The notes below the pieces were generated by a model. The model was not told where the DNA came from and did no database searches. It saw only the letters and a list, made by a program, of their open reading frames with translations. DNA of 38,414 bases, from assembly GCA_017620715.1 (NCBI GenBank), contig JAGAUN010000075.1, forward strand, positions 1-38,414, in the 5' to 3' direction. Positions 1 through 8,480 of the stretch are shown here, piece by piece. The translations under genes and the position numbers were made by a program. The DNA comes from Muribaculaceae bacterium. GTDB lineage: Bacteria > Bacteroidota > Bacteroidia > Bacteroidales > Muribaculaceae. Every line of letters starts with the position of its first letter. Positions within the stretch are counted from its first letter, which is position 1.

Positions 1-98
1 GGGTTGACGTATGGGGTATAGTCGGGCGTGGCTGCCCGCGAGCCGCCTATAAGGCCGGCCAATGAAAGCAGCACCGCTGCTATTCGATTTATAGTCAT
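1..98 (-). CDS. Secreted protein, N-terminal fragment (cut by window edge)
   Basis: Only the first 32 codons are in the window. They read as a classic Sec signal peptide: a short basic start (MTINR), a hydrophobic core of Ala, Val and Leu, then a small-residue region ending GSRAA that suits signal peptidase I cleavage. The mature part begins TPDYTPYVN. The start is chosen because it directly precedes the signal peptide and follows a good promoter about 30 bp upstream. The product's function cannot be told from so little; it should be periplasmic or outer membrane. Confidence 0.6.
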   Translation of the reverse strand, partial: MTINRIAAVLLSLAGLIGGSRAATPDYTPYVN

Positions 99-110
99 GG
101 CAGTTAGATG

Positions 111-130
111 TTTGTAAGATTTCTTACAAA
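111..130. repeat. Perfect 9-bp inverted repeat at a transcription start
   Basis: TTTGTAAGA and TCTTACAAA are separated by only two bases. The right arm overlaps the -7 element of the minus-strand promoter and the left arm lies over the expected transcription start. This geometry fits a dimeric repressor operator, or a small hairpin at the very 5' end of the mRNA. No binding protein can be assigned. Confidence 0.5.
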
Positions 131-158
131 AATATGCAAAAAAACGGATTTCTGCAAA
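127..158 (-). promoter_or_regulatory. Bacteroidota promoter for the secreted protein at the left edge
   Basis: Read on the minus strand, TTTG (158-155) is followed by 20 nt and then TATTTTTG (134-127). This matches both boxes of the sigma-ABfr consensus (TTTG ... TAnnTTTG). Transcription would start near 120, giving a leader of about 20 nt before the ATG at 98. Confidence 0.7.
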
Positions 159-159
159 C

Positions 160-178
160 AATAGCTCGAGAGGCTATT
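160..178 (-). terminator. hslR: Possible terminator hairpin at the end of hslR
   Basis: AATAGC and GCTATT form a 6-bp stem around a 7-nt loop that overlaps the hslR stop codon. On the minus strand the stem is followed at a short distance by a T-rich stretch. The stem is short, so a terminator role is only tentative; a new promoter immediately downstream is consistent with an operon boundary. Confidence 0.4.
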
Positions 179-626
179 ACAGAGTGTCGGGTTCGTCGAG
201 TAAAAAATCGTCGTCAAAGTCAAAATCCCATCCCATAGAGTCGGCACCGGCCTGCTCGGTGAAACGTTGCAGGTCGCGGCCTTCGCGTTTGGTGGGGCGA
301 CCGAGTCCTTTGCGGCGGTCGATGAATCCCGACAGCTTGACTACCTCGAGCAGATGCAGTTCCGACGGAGGCGTTATGTTGGTCATGTATTCAGGTACCA
401 GTTTGGCTCCAAGCCGATTTTGAGTAATCGCTTCGACCCGGAACGAATATGTGACCGGTGGTTTGCGCACCTTTATCACGTCGCCCGGCTTTACGGTGCG
501 CGCCGGTTTGGCGGGGGTGTCGCCTATGAATACACGGCCTTTTTTGCATGCTTCTGTGGCTATGGTGCGTGTCTTGAATATGCGCACCGCCCAGAGCCAT
601 TTGTCGATACGTATTTCTGAAGGCAT
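177..626 (-). CDS. hslR: S4-domain RNA-binding protein, Hsp15/HslR family
   Basis: This 149-residue protein opens with the S4 RNA-binding fold: MPSEIRIDKWLWAVRIFKTR, then a Lys-Gly-Arg-Val turn near residue 29 and the VKPGDVIKVRK strand near 45-55. In E. coli, Hsp15 binds free 50S subunits that still carry nascent peptidyl-tRNA after heat stress and helps recycle them. The middle segment is basic (GRPTKREGRDLQRF). Unlike the basic tail usual in Hsp15, the C-terminus is strongly acidic (DFDFDDDFLLDEPD). It sits 4 bp downstream of pth and below rplY, a coherent ribosome-rescue operon. Family call is firm; the exact role is inferred. Confidence 0.9.
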   Translation of the reverse strand: MPSEIRIDKWLWAVRIFKTRTIATEACKKGRVFIGDTPAKPARTVKPGDVIKVRKPPVTYSFRVEAITQNRLGAKLVPEYMTNITPPSELHLLEVVKLSGFIDRRKGLGRPTKREGRDLQRFTEQAGADSMGWDFDFDDDFLLDEPDTL

Positions 627-630
627 GTGG

Positions 631-1194
631 CTATTTGTTGTTGTACTGGTTCATGGCTCGTGCGAGCCCCTGGAGACAGAATGCGCGTATGGCTTCGCAG
701 GCCACATCTATACGCTCGGGTAGCTGTTGTCGTTGCTCGGGTGTGAAGGGGCCGAGCACATAGTCAACCTGGCACCCTCGCGGGAAGTCGTTGCCTATAC
801 CGAAGCGCAGACGTGGGTATGCTTGCGTGCCGAGCATTTGGGCGATATGCTTGAGACCGTTGTGGCCGGCGTCGCTACCTGAGGGCTTGATGCGTATTGC
901 TCCGAATGGCAGTGCGATGTCGTCGACGAGTATGAGTATATGGTCGTTGTCGATACTCTCCTTCTCTTTCCAGTACCTCACGGCATTGCCCGAGAGATTC
1001 ATGAAAGTTGACGGCTTGAGCAGTGTGAGCAGCTTGTTTTTGAGTCGGAAATGGGCAACATCGCCGTATCGGTCGGTTTGAAAAGAAATATTGGATGCCT
1101 TTGCAAAGGCATCCAATATCATAAAGCCGATATTGTGGCGGGTGTCGGCGTATTCGCTGCCGATATTGCCCAAACCCACAATCAGATATTTCAT
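631..1194 (-). CDS. pth: Peptidyl-tRNA hydrolase
   Basis: The 187-residue protein has the normal bacterial Pth length and signature. It starts [10 protein letters not shown] with Asn10 and the catalytic His20 in the DTRHNIGF motif, followed by the [10 protein letters not shown] loop carrying the Asp that polarises the histidine (about residue 91) and the [10 protein letters not shown] segment. The enzyme cleaves the ester bond of peptidyl-tRNAs that drop off ribosomes, freeing tRNA in the cytoplasm. It lies between rplY (28 bp upstream) and hslR (4 bp downstream), the common rplY-pth pairing of many bacteria. All expected catalytic residues are visible. Confidence 0.97.
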   Translation of the reverse strand: MKYLIVGLGNIGSEYADTRHNIGFMILDAFAKASNISFQTDRYGDVAHFRLKNKLLTLLKPSTFMNLSGNAVRYWKEKESIDNDHILILVDDIALPFGAIRIKPSGSDAGHNGLKHIAQMLGTQAYPRLRFGIGNDFPRGCQVDYVLGPFTPEQRQQLPERIDVACEAIRAFCLQGLARAMNQYNNK

Positions 1195-1222
1195 CTGTTG
1201 GTATTTTCAGAGATTGAGTTGA

Positions 1223-1879
1223 TTACTTGCCTGCGGCAGCAGCGGCAGCGGCACCACGAGCGGCACGGGTGAGCTGTACGGCGCAAACCACGGCGTTTTT
1301 GGCATTCATGAGCTCGAGGTTTTCGAAGTGGAGCTGGCCAACCTGAAGCGACTGACCGAGACCGAGCTGGTCAACGTTGATAACCAGACGCTCGGGAACG
1401 TTGGTGTAGATAGCCTTAACGCGAAGTTTCTTCATCGAGAGGGTGAGTTTGCCACCGGCTTTCACACCTTCGGCGTGGCCTTCGAGTTTCACGGGAACTT
1501 CGATGCTTACGGGCTTGGTGTCGTTGACCTCGAGAAGGTCGATGTGGAGAATCGAATCTTTAACGGGGTGGAACTGTATGTCTTTGAGCACAGCCATGCG
1601 CTTTTTGCCGTTGATGTCGAGCTCGATAGCGAAAATGTCGGGGGTGTATACGAGGTTGCGTACGCTGTCTTTGGTTACGTAAAGGTCGGTAGTGATGAGG
1701 CCTTTGCCGTTGCCAATCTCAACGATTTTTTCGCCGGCCTGAAGGGGCTCGTTGTAGGGGAGGGTAACGATTGCGCCACCATTGAGCACTACGGGAATTT
1801 TGTCTTCCTGACGGAGGGTCTTGGCTGCTTTCTTGCCGAGATCGGTGCGGGGCTGAGCCGCAAGTTGGAATGTCTTCAT
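1223..1879 (-). CDS. rplY: 50S ribosomal protein L25/general stress protein Ctc
   Basis: 218 residues, the long Ctc form. Residues 1-90 are the L25 domain that binds 5S rRNA (start MKTFQLAAQPRTDLGKKAAK, then the KIPVVLNGG turn). Residues 95-190 are the beta-rich TL5/CTC C-terminal domain (PVSIEVPVKLEGHAEGVKAGG). The protein ends in an Ala-rich tail after a Thr-Arg-Ala-Ala-Arg-Gly stretch, a low-complexity extension common in Bacteroidota copies. It is first in an operon with pth and hslR and has its own -7 element upstream. Confidence 0.96.
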   Translation of the reverse strand: MKTFQLAAQPRTDLGKKAAKTLRQEDKIPVVLNGGAIVTLPYNEPLQAGEKIVEIGNGKGLITTDLYVTKDSVRNLVYTPDIFAIELDINGKKRMAVLKDIQFHPVKDSILHIDLLEVNDTKPVSIEVPVKLEGHAEGVKAGGKLTLSMKKLRVKAIYTNVPERLVINVDQLGLGQSLQVGQLHFENLELMNAKNAVVCAVQLTRAARGAAAAAAAGK

Positions 1880-1961
1880 TTAATGAGAATTGTTTGAATT
1901 GTGTTACTAAAAATTAAGTTGCTCCTTAATTTCCCATCACACGGGATGCTAAAAAGCGGTG

Positions 1962-1969
1962 CAAAGTTA
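1962..1969 (-). promoter_or_regulatory. -7 promoter element for rplY-pth-hslR
   Basis: On the minus strand the bases read TAACTTTG, an exact match to TAnnTTTG, followed by the frequently seen C. The start site would be near 1956, leaving a leader of about 75 nt. I found no convincing -33 box at the expected distance, so activity may depend on an activator or a relaxed -33 sequence. Confidence 0.5.
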
Positions 1970-1997
1970 CGATAAAAATTTGTTATAGCGTCCGTTT

Positions 1998-3359
1998 TTA
2001 CCAATAAAAAATCACGGCCGACAAAATGCCGAGTATCAGCGAACTTCCCAATACCGACAAAACGACCTTCGGAGCGGTGTTTACACTGTAGTATCGGCGA
2101 AGTGCTACGGACTCTATCAGACAGTCGGCCGCATACCAGATGATGAACGACAGCCCCAGCCCTGTGAGCCCTCCCAGTGTGTAGCCTGCCATGTTGGCAA
2201 TCAGACCTATTGCCGCGCTGAGGATCTCGGTGACGAGATAGATGCGACCGTTGCCCCGAGCAAGCAATACGAACCCCATGGCCCACGCCCATGCATGCAT
2301 CGGAAGGCCAACTGCCGCAAAAAGTATCATAGGCACAGCGGCTATGAAGTGAGAGCTATAGAGTAGCTCTACAATCCAAGGGGCCAAGAGCATCATGGCC
2401 ATGGCGCATGGCGCTATGACGAATATGCTTACAGATGTCTGACGGCTCATCATCACTGTGGTGCGCCATTTACTGTCGACGCCCGACAATCGCGGATAAT
2501 ATTCCATTGCCATGGCGGGGAATATGATTCCTATGTAGCGAACCGAAAGAGAGTATCCGGCCTGATATAGTCCCATTTCGTCGGTGCCCGCATGGTGGTT
2601 GAGAAATGACATGAGCAAATAGGATGCTCCAAGCGAAAAGACACTCGCAACCGACAGATAAAACCCCATGCGGGCAAATCCGCTCCAAAGGCGTCGTCTC
2701 TCCTTGCCTTTGATAGGGGGGCAGGGAGCATTGGAGCGAATACGCAAACACCACATTACGATAGCCATGATGCAGACATAGGTAAGTATTATGGGTATAA
2801 TGCTGTGTATACGCCAGTAATATATCATAGGTATTGCCACGGCCAATGAAGCCGGAACGCCGATAAACGATGCCGCGGCGATACGCTTGAGCATATTATG
2901 GCCCTGTAGTATCGATGATTCGACTGAAACATAAGCGTTTGCCGCCACGGCTATCGCTATGGCCGCGAAAGCCCATGTGTAGCCGAGGCTGTCGAAGGTA
3001 AGATAGCTTAACAAGGGTGCGAGCAGCACTGTGACAGCTACACCCACAGCGGCCATCAATGCCCCGTAAAGGGCGACGGAACGGCTGAGACTGCGGCGTT
3101 TCTCATCTGATGGAGCGGCGGCTATCTCGCGAACGGTGACAGTGCGAAGCGAGAGTTGGGTGAGCTGCGAGAGCATGTCGAGTGTTGTGGAGAAGAGCCC
3201 CATAAGGCCTACACCCGCCGCGCCAACCCAAAGCGCTATGAGCTTGGTGCGTATCACATTACAGGCCATCGACATTACTTCGACCGATCCGAATACGGCA
3301 AGTGATTTGAGTATGCGGCCCGTGACGCGCTTGCGCAACGAGGTGGTCAGCGAAGCCAT
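1998..3359 (-). CDS. Polysaccharide flippase (Wzx/O-antigen translocase-like, MATE/MOP fold)
   Basis: The 453-residue protein is almost entirely hydrophobic with about 12-14 predicted membrane spans, matching the MOP-superfamily polysaccharide exporters. Features include an N-terminal amphipathic stretch, a GLMGLFSTTLDMLSQL segment near 50-65 typical of Wzx-like translocases, and paired helical bundles. Such proteins flip undecaprenyl-linked oligosaccharides across the inner membrane for O-antigen or capsule assembly. Its start overlaps the end of the EnvC-like gene by 13 bp, so the two are probably translationally coupled. No glycosyltransferase cluster lies beside it, so the substrate is unknown. 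Confidence 0.82.
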   Translation of the reverse strand: MASLTTSLRKRVTGRILKSLAVFGSVEVMSMACNVIRTKLIALWVGAAGVGLMGLFSTTLDMLSQLTQLSLRTVTVREIAAAPSDEKRRSLSRSVALYGALMAAVGVAVTVLLAPLLSYLTFDSLGYTWAFAAIAIAVAANAYVSVESSILQGHNMLKRIAAASFIGVPASLAVAIPMIYYWRIHSIIPIILTYVCIMAIVMWCLRIRSNAPCPPIKGKERRRLWSGFARMGFYLSVASVFSLGASYLLMSFLNHHAGTDEMGLYQAGYSLSVRYIGIIFPAMAMEYYPRLSGVDSKWRTTVMMSRQTSVSIFVIAPCAMAMMLLAPWIVELLYSSHFIAAVPMILFAAVGLPMHAWAWAMGFVLLARGNGRIYLVTEILSAAIGLIANMAGYTLGGLTGLGLSFIIWYAADCLIESVALRRYYSVNTAPKVVLSVLGSSLILGILSAVIFYW

Positions 3360-4648
3360 GGCGATGGGTTGAGGGTGGAGCTGCCTTTGCGTATCTCGAA
3401 GTGCAGCATCGGTTTCTGTAAGCGCGAGTCTACGGCCACGGTGCCTACAGCCTGGCCGGCCGAGACTTTAGCCCCGGCTTTGACCGACAGCGATCTGAGA
3501 TTGTAATAAACTGATATGTAGGCGCCGTGACGTACCATTACCGTGTAAAAGCCCGTAGTCTCGCTTTGGAAGATACGCGATACGGTGCCCTCGAATATGG
3601 CTCGGGCTGTGGGTGCCCCGTCGCACACTATTTCAATTCCGGTATTGAAGGGCTTGCCTGCCGAGGCGCCGTAGTTCGATACAATACGATATGGCGAGGG
3701 CACGGGGAATACCATAGTTCCTTTGCCGCGGTCGAAGCGGGATGTCATTGCGGCATCGGGATCGGAATTGTCGATATTAGGCGTCGGCTTGGCCGGTTTT
3801 GAGGCCGGACGCCCGGGAGCGTTCCCTTTTTTAGGGGGTGTCGACGAGGGCTTCTGTTTCCTTTTTTGGGGAGGAGTGGCCGACTGTTGCTGCTGCCGGC
3901 GTTTGCGCTCGCGTTCCTCCTGCTCAAGCATGCGGGTAATTTCGTTGTTGATGTTGGCGAGGCGCTTTTTCTCTTTTGCAAGTGCGGCCTGCAGATTGCG
4001 GCCGTCGGCCTGAAGGCGTGCAACGAGACGGTCGGTGTCGTTGCGACGGGTCATGAGCACAGCCTGATCGGAACTGAGAGTGGCGAGCAACGTGGTGCGT
4101 TCGGTCTGCAATGCGGCCACGCGGTTGCGTTGGGTTTCGATGCGGGTGCGAATGGTATTGATTTCGGCCACGCGTCGCTTGCGCCAGTCGGCGAATTCCC
4201 GCAGGTAACGCAATCGGCTGTAGGCAGTTGTAAAAGTGTGTGAGGAGAAAATGTATGCGAGTATATTGGTGGCGTACTGCGAACCCTGGAAGCGTCGCAG
4301 TGCATTGATATAGGTGCGAAGCATGCTCTGCAGCCCGTCGTTGAGGAGGGTTATGGAGTCGCTTGCGGTGGTGATAACGCTGTTGAGGGAGTCAACCTGT
4401 ACACGTGTGGCGGCAATCTCGCGCTCTTTTGCTCCAATCTCGCCGCGTATCAGTTGCAGTTCGGCCAGTGAGCGCTCGGTTTGAGCCGCATTGTCTTTTA
4501 TCTTGCGGTTGGTGTTGTTGATACGCTGCTGAGTTGTCTCCTTCTCTTTGCGGGCGGTACTGACGTTGCGCTGCTTTTTGGGCGCGGCATCGATTGTAGC
4601 CATAGTGGCCACACACAATAATATACCTACCCAAAACAAGCGTCTCAT
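3347..4648 (-). CDS. EnvC-like murein hydrolase activator with degenerate LytM (M23) domain
   Basis: 433 residues: a signal peptide (residues 1-21, cleavage after IDA), long coiled coils from about 25 to 250 rich in Glu, Arg and Gln, a Pro/Lys low-complexity linker (about 250-300), and a C-terminal LytM fold. The catalytic set is broken. The usual HxGxD becomes FNTGIEI, and the later Tyr-x-His-Leu becomes YYNL, although LHFEI keeps one zinc-type His. This matches the EnvC pattern, in which an inactive LytM domain switches on amidases at the septum. It overlaps the DUF4292 gene (ATGA) and the Wzx gene. Activator role is inferred by architecture. Confidence 0.88.
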   Translation of the reverse strand: MRRLFWVGILLCVATMATIDAAPKKQRNVSTARKEKETTQQRINNTNRKIKDNAAQTERSLAELQLIRGEIGAKEREIAATRVQVDSLNSVITTASDSITLLNDGLQSMLRTYINALRRFQGSQYATNILAYIFSSHTFTTAYSRLRYLREFADWRKRRVAEINTIRTRIETQRNRVAALQTERTTLLATLSSDQAVLMTRRNDTDRLVARLQADGRNLQAALAKEKKRLANINNEITRMLEQEERERKRRQQQQSATPPQKRKQKPSSTPPKKGNAPGRPASKPAKPTPNIDNSDPDAAMTSRFDRGKGTMVFPVPSPYRIVSNYGASAGKPFNTGIEIVCDGAPTARAIFEGTVSRIFQSETTGFYTVMVRHGAYISVYYNLRSLSVKAGAKVSAGQAVGTVAVDSRLQKPMLHFEIRKGSSTLNPSPWLR

Positions 4649-5526
4649 AGCTTCTGTATCAATGACATTATTTGGTTGAGTGATATTCGGGTATACCCCG
4701 CTACTTTCATGGCGGGTATCTGTACATCGTTGTTCCAGCGGGCTTTGCTGAAATTCCAGCGGAGGGCTGCTTCAAGATGACTTTTGTCGGTGTCAAACGC
4801 TAAGGTACATTCACTTGCCATAGGGCCGGAAGGGGTATCAAGTGTCGGGCCGTATGACACATTAACCGGACGGGCGGCTCCGCCTATCACGGCATTGGCG
4901 ATGGCAAACGGACTTAATTCGGATGCGGATGGGATGAACGAGAATCCACAACTGAAGGGCGACGAACCATCGATGCGTGGTATGAAGCAATAGAGCGAAT
5001 TCTGACAGTCTGCTTCGCCGCGTGATACCTGTGCTGAGGTGAGTGAGGTCGATTGTCCTATATCAAACATGCGTCCTAAAAGCAAATCCTGTACATTGGC
5101 AATTGTCAGCGGAGCGTTGGCAAGGAACGAGGCTATTCCCTCCGATACGTATTGCTTGTGATATTTATCGACCACGGTCACCGAGTCGGCCGTGAGATAA
5201 AGCCAACCTATTTCTATGCCGAAAGTGCGTAATGAGATGTGGATGCACTTGTTACGTACCATTACTGCGTTCCCGCTGACGGAGATGTTTTTGGGAGATT
5301 GTATATCAACCTTCACCGGCAAGCGCATACGCTCCCAAGTGCCGTATGATGAGGCGATATCCGCGAGCTGACGCTCCCATTGGGTGTGTGATATGGATGC
5401 CGTTGTCTGCCCCTGTGATGTGGGGTGACCTGATGTGGCTTTGCGGGCTGAGCCGCACGATGCCGATACAGCGAGCCAAATCATCGCTATAATGGGTAAT
5501 GTAATATGTTTAAGCACTTTATTCAT
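4645..5526 (-). CDS. DUF4292 family probable lipoprotein
   Basis: The product (293 residues from the chosen start) begins MNKVLKHITLPIIAMIWLAVSASCGS, an N-terminal hydrophobic segment followed by a Cys in a weak lipobox (Ser-Ala-Ser-Cys). The start at 5526 is preferred over one 18 bp upstream because it places the positive charge directly before the hydrophobic core. The remainder resembles the Bacteroidota DUF4292 family, whose beta-rich fold is related to LolA/LolB-like lipoprotein carriers (family knowledge, not provable here). Its start overlaps the TPR gene's stop, and its stop overlaps the EnvC-like start as ATGA, so all three are co-expressed. Confidence 0.82.
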   Translation of the reverse strand: MNKVLKHITLPIIAMIWLAVSASCGSARKATSGHPTSQGQTTASISHTQWERQLADIASSYGTWERMRLPVKVDIQSPKNISVSGNAVMVRNKCIHISLRTFGIEIGWLYLTADSVTVVDKYHKQYVSEGIASFLANAPLTIANVQDLLLGRMFDIGQSTSLTSAQVSRGEADCQNSLYCFIPRIDGSSPFSCGFSFIPSASELSPFAIANAVIGGAARPVNVSYGPTLDTPSGPMASECTLAFDTDKSHLEAALRWNFSKARWNNDVQIPAMKVAGYTRISLNQIMSLIQKL

Positions 5527-7417
5527 CGGTGTCAGGCTTGGCATACTTCTCGTATTTCTTTCTTATCGCGGCATTGTCGGGCTCGAGTTGAAGGGCCTGT
5601 TTCCAAAACTCGGCAGCCTCATCGAATAGCCCGAGTGCATGGTATATATCGCCTGCATGGTCGAGCACTTCGGCAGAGGGTGCTGAATCAATTTCGAGGG
5701 TCTCGTCGATGTACTGGCGCGCTTTCAGCAATTCGCCGCGTCTGAAAAGTACCCACGCGTAAGTGTCCGCAATACTGGTATAATGCGTAGCAAGATCGTC
5801 GTCGTTATTCACAATTTCAAGCGATTTCTCGGCCAATTCGAGGGCGCGGTCGAGTTGCATATTCCGATCGGCGAGCATATAGGAGTAGTTGTTGTATACA
5901 AGCCAGTCGTCGGGTCTGATCTGTATGGCTTTTTCATAGGCAGGTATCGCTTCTTTCGGCCTTTCAAGTTTGAGGAGGATGTCGCCCTTGGATAGGTAAA
6001 GTTCACCCATAAAGGCCAGAGTATCTATTATCTGTCTATCCGGTTCTATAGCCTCGACGGTGTCTGCGACGATAGTGTCGGAGCGTTGTGCCAAAGCCTT
6101 TTCAAGATTGAATGTACGGTTGAGGTCGGAGAGGAGTCCGTCGACTACCTTGAGGGCCGGAGCGTATTGATCATTGTCTACGTACAGGAACGATTTATAT
6201 TGGCGCAGCACGAGCGGCATATCGGAACTTTTTATTCCGGCATTGACCACGGCTATGGCGCTGTCGAGCTCGCCTGCTGTGTTGTAGAGATTGGCAGACA
6301 TAGAGTAACCGGCCATTTCTGTGGGGTCGAGAGCACGGGCATTGGCCAGTTGCTTTTGAGCAGTGACCGTATCGCCGGCCGCTACCGCTATCATGGCGTA
6401 ATTGATAAAGGAGCTGAAACGGTCGGGATGTTCACGGGCCATTATTTCCATTGGCTTAAGAAGCATGCCGGTATTGTCGGCAAAAGTCTCCTGAGCGAAA
6501 TATGCCATCATCTGCTCCTTAGTGTCGAAGTCGAGGTCGGGCGACGCCATTGCCGTGCAGAGCACATCAATAAGGCCGACTGTATCGGTGCTTTCCTCAT
6601 GTGAGACAGCTTTGCGCATATAGAAGTCGGGCATATCGGGGAAAAGCTCTATGCCACGGTCAAACCAGTAATCGGCCGAGTCAACCATGCCGAATGCCTG
6701 ACTGGTGAGGGCCATAAGCATGAGATTGTCGGAGACGTCGGGGTTGGCCAGGTATAGTTTCCTGATCTGGTTCATGGCGGTGACGGTGTCGCCAAGGCTT
6801 ATATAGGCTTGCATCTTGCTCGATGTAAGCTGCTGCGAGGGGCCCTCGACATACTCGAGTGAGTCGAGTATGGCAATGCTCTTGCGTATGGAGTCGGCAT
6901 TGTTTGACGAACGGAGCAATGATGCGTAGGCGCCGGCTACTAATGAACGGTCGGATGCCGCCTGATATACGTGTGATAATATTGCCATTAGCTCGTCGGC
7001 AGTGGTGTCGGCTGAGCGCAGTTTCGACATAATGCTGATCAGACGTAAGGCGTATTCGGTGTTGGCGGGGTTGTCGGCAACCACCTCTTTCATGTGGGTG
7101 ACTCCGAGTTTTGCTGCATCGGGGTTGACGTACGCCATTACGACTGCCTGCACGAAGCCGTGCTCAAATTTTATATCGTTGTCGTCAGGATTGAGCGAGT
7201 AGGCGTAGTCAAGCAGATTGACACAGGCATCGAGGTCGTCGACCTCACGGGCCTGGAGTGCTTCGACATAAAGATCTTTGGCTTTTGCCGCATTGCTGTT
7301 GCGGCTGACCTGAGTATTGTCCTTAGCTCCCGCTGACAGGAGAGAAATCACTGTAAGCAATATGGCGGCTGCAATGGGAAGAGCGTGCGGAGCTAAAGTT
7401 ATGCGGGGAGTTTTCAT
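5519..7417 (-). CDS. Tetratricopeptide-repeat protein, exported
   Basis: From the chosen start the protein has 632 residues. An N-terminal hydrophobic segment (LPIAAAILLTVISLLSAGA) acts as signal peptide or anchor. Multiple TPR-like helical pairs follow, clearest at the C-terminus: PKEAIPAYEKAIQIRPDDW, a DRALELAEKSLEI repeat and AAEFWKQALQLEPDN. The frame extends 45 codons further upstream, but the Met at 7417 directly precedes the signal-like sequence and is the better start. TPR arrays are protein-binding scaffolds; here one probably serves envelope assembly. It lies 26 bp after dut and overlaps the DUF4292 gene by 8 bp. Confidence 0.88.
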   Translation of the reverse strand: MKTPRITLAPHALPIAAAILLTVISLLSAGAKDNTQVSRNSNAAKAKDLYVEALQAREVDDLDACVNLLDYAYSLNPDDNDIKFEHGFVQAVVMAYVNPDAAKLGVTHMKEVVADNPANTEYALRLISIMSKLRSADTTADELMAILSHVYQAASDRSLVAGAYASLLRSSNNADSIRKSIAILDSLEYVEGPSQQLTSSKMQAYISLGDTVTAMNQIRKLYLANPDVSDNLMLMALTSQAFGMVDSADYWFDRGIELFPDMPDFYMRKAVSHEESTDTVGLIDVLCTAMASPDLDFDTKEQMMAYFAQETFADNTGMLLKPMEIMAREHPDRFSSFINYAMIAVAAGDTVTAQKQLANARALDPTEMAGYSMSANLYNTAGELDSAIAVVNAGIKSSDMPLVLRQYKSFLYVDNDQYAPALKVVDGLLSDLNRTFNLEKALAQRSDTIVADTVEAIEPDRQIIDTLAFMGELYLSKGDILLKLERPKEAIPAYEKAIQIRPDDWLVYNNYSYMLADRNMQLDRALELAEKSLEIVNNDDDLATHYTSIADTYAWVLFRRGELLKARQYIDETLEIDSAPSAEVLDHAGDIYHALGLFDEAAEFWKQALQLEPDNAAIRKKYEKYAKPDTDE

Positions 7418-7443
7418 TGTTGTTGTAGTGTAGACTAAGATGG

Positions 7444-7887
7444 TTATTTCACGCCGGTATGACCGAATCCTCCGGTGCCACGTTCGGTGTCGTTGAGCGT
7501 CTGAACCTCTACTAGGGTTGCCTGGCAACAGGATGCTATTACCATCTGACATATTCGTTCGCCGGGGTTTATCACAAATGGCTCCTGCGAGAGGTTGATG
7601 AGTATTACGCCCACTTCGCCGCGGTAGTCGGCATCAATGGTGCCCGGTGTGTTGAGAAGTGTGATTCCGTGACGCAGTGCGAGCCCGCTGCGGGGACGCA
7701 TCTGGCATTCGTAGCCCACGGGTAATTCCATGTACAAGCCGGTGGGTATAAGTGCGCGCTGCATTGGTTGCAGTGTGAGAGGTTCCGACAGAAATGCTCT
7801 TACATCCATGCCCGCCGAGCTTGGAGTGGCGTAAGCCGGCATGGGATTTGATGAGCGGTTTATGATTTTTACGTTGACTTTTTGCAT
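7444..7887 (-). CDS. dut: dUTP diphosphatase
   Basis: 147 residues carrying all five conserved motifs of trimeric dUTPases: [30 protein letters not shown] with the catalytic Asp, GERICQMVI, and the Gly-rich C-terminal arm GTGGFGHTG that closes over the nucleotide. The enzyme hydrolyses dUTP to dUMP and pyrophosphate, preventing uracil incorporation and feeding dTMP synthesis. It sits 3 bp after the outer-membrane protein gene and just before the TPR, DUF4292 and EnvC-like genes, a housekeeping enzyme embedded in an envelope operon. Confidence 0.97.
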   Translation of the reverse strand: MQKVNVKIINRSSNPMPAYATPSSAGMDVRAFLSEPLTLQPMQRALIPTGLYMELPVGYECQMRPRSGLALRHGITLLNTPGTIDADYRGEVGVILINLSQEPFVINPGERICQMVIASCCQATLVEVQTLNDTERGTGGFGHTGVK

Positions 7888-7890
7888 GGC

Positions 7891-8439
7891 TTAAAATGAT
7901 ATGCCTAATCGCAGGCAACCTGCGTGCAGGCCGCGCATACGGTGAAACTCGTCGTCGACATAGAGCGATTTCAATCCATTGAACATGTAGCCTACCATTA
8001 CATAAGCCTGAAATGAGTTGCCCTTGGCGAGGTTGACGCCGAGCGATGGCGAGAGGTAGAGGCGGTTTTGCTCTTGTGCATTGTTGATGTTGTTGAATAC
8101 CACGCCGCCGCGCATGTCGAAAAAGAGCAGTTTGGGTTGTGAGGCAAATGATGTGCGCACAATGGCGTAAACCGGAAATGCGCGCACTCCGTTAGAAACC
8201 ATCATGTCAACCTCGGCTCCTATGCCCAAGACCTGGAAAAATGAGTTGCGATAGCCGAAATAGGCGCTGAGATTGGCCGAGCTCATGTCGTTGCTGGTGA
8301 GGTCGATGGCGCCACCAACTTCGGCGCCCCACACGAAGTGATTCCATCCACTGATTTTTGTGGAATCGGCAACACTTGCACTGCATGCCACGTAGCTGAG
8401 CAGCGCTATAAGAACAGTGATAAATTTGCGATTGGTCAT
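7891..8439 (-). CDS. Small outer-membrane beta-barrel-like protein
   Basis: The chosen start gives 182 residues: MTNRKFITVLIALLSYVACSASVADS is a signal peptide with likely cleavage after CSA. The rest is a series of short alternating strands with aromatic girdle residues (GAEVGGAIDL, AYFGYRNSFFQVLGIGAEVDMM, GNSFQAYVMVGYMF), ending in LRLGISF with a terminal Phe, the usual outer-membrane insertion signal. An open extension of 21 codons upstream lacks any export signal and was not used. Function unknown. It lies 41 bp after prmA and 3 bp before dut. Confidence 0.72.
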   Translation of the reverse strand: MTNRKFITVLIALLSYVACSASVADSTKISGWNHFVWGAEVGGAIDLTSNDMSSANLSAYFGYRNSFFQVLGIGAEVDMMVSNGVRAFPVYAIVRTSFASQPKLLFFDMRGGVVFNNINNAQEQNRLYLSPSLGVNLAKGNSFQAYVMVGYMFNGLKSLYVDDEFHRMRGLHAGCLRLGISF

Positions 8440-8480
8440 AATACGCAATGATACTGATTTTTTATTAGGCGCAGGTATTA

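Noticed and set aside
1223..1270. Ala-codon repeat at the end of rplY
   Set aside because: Low-complexity Ala tails are common in Bacteroidota L25/Ctc proteins, so it is not a separate repeat element.
6086..6604. 172-codon plus-strand open frame inside the TPR gene
   Set aside because: Opposite-strand shadow of a clear coding region; composition is not protein-like.
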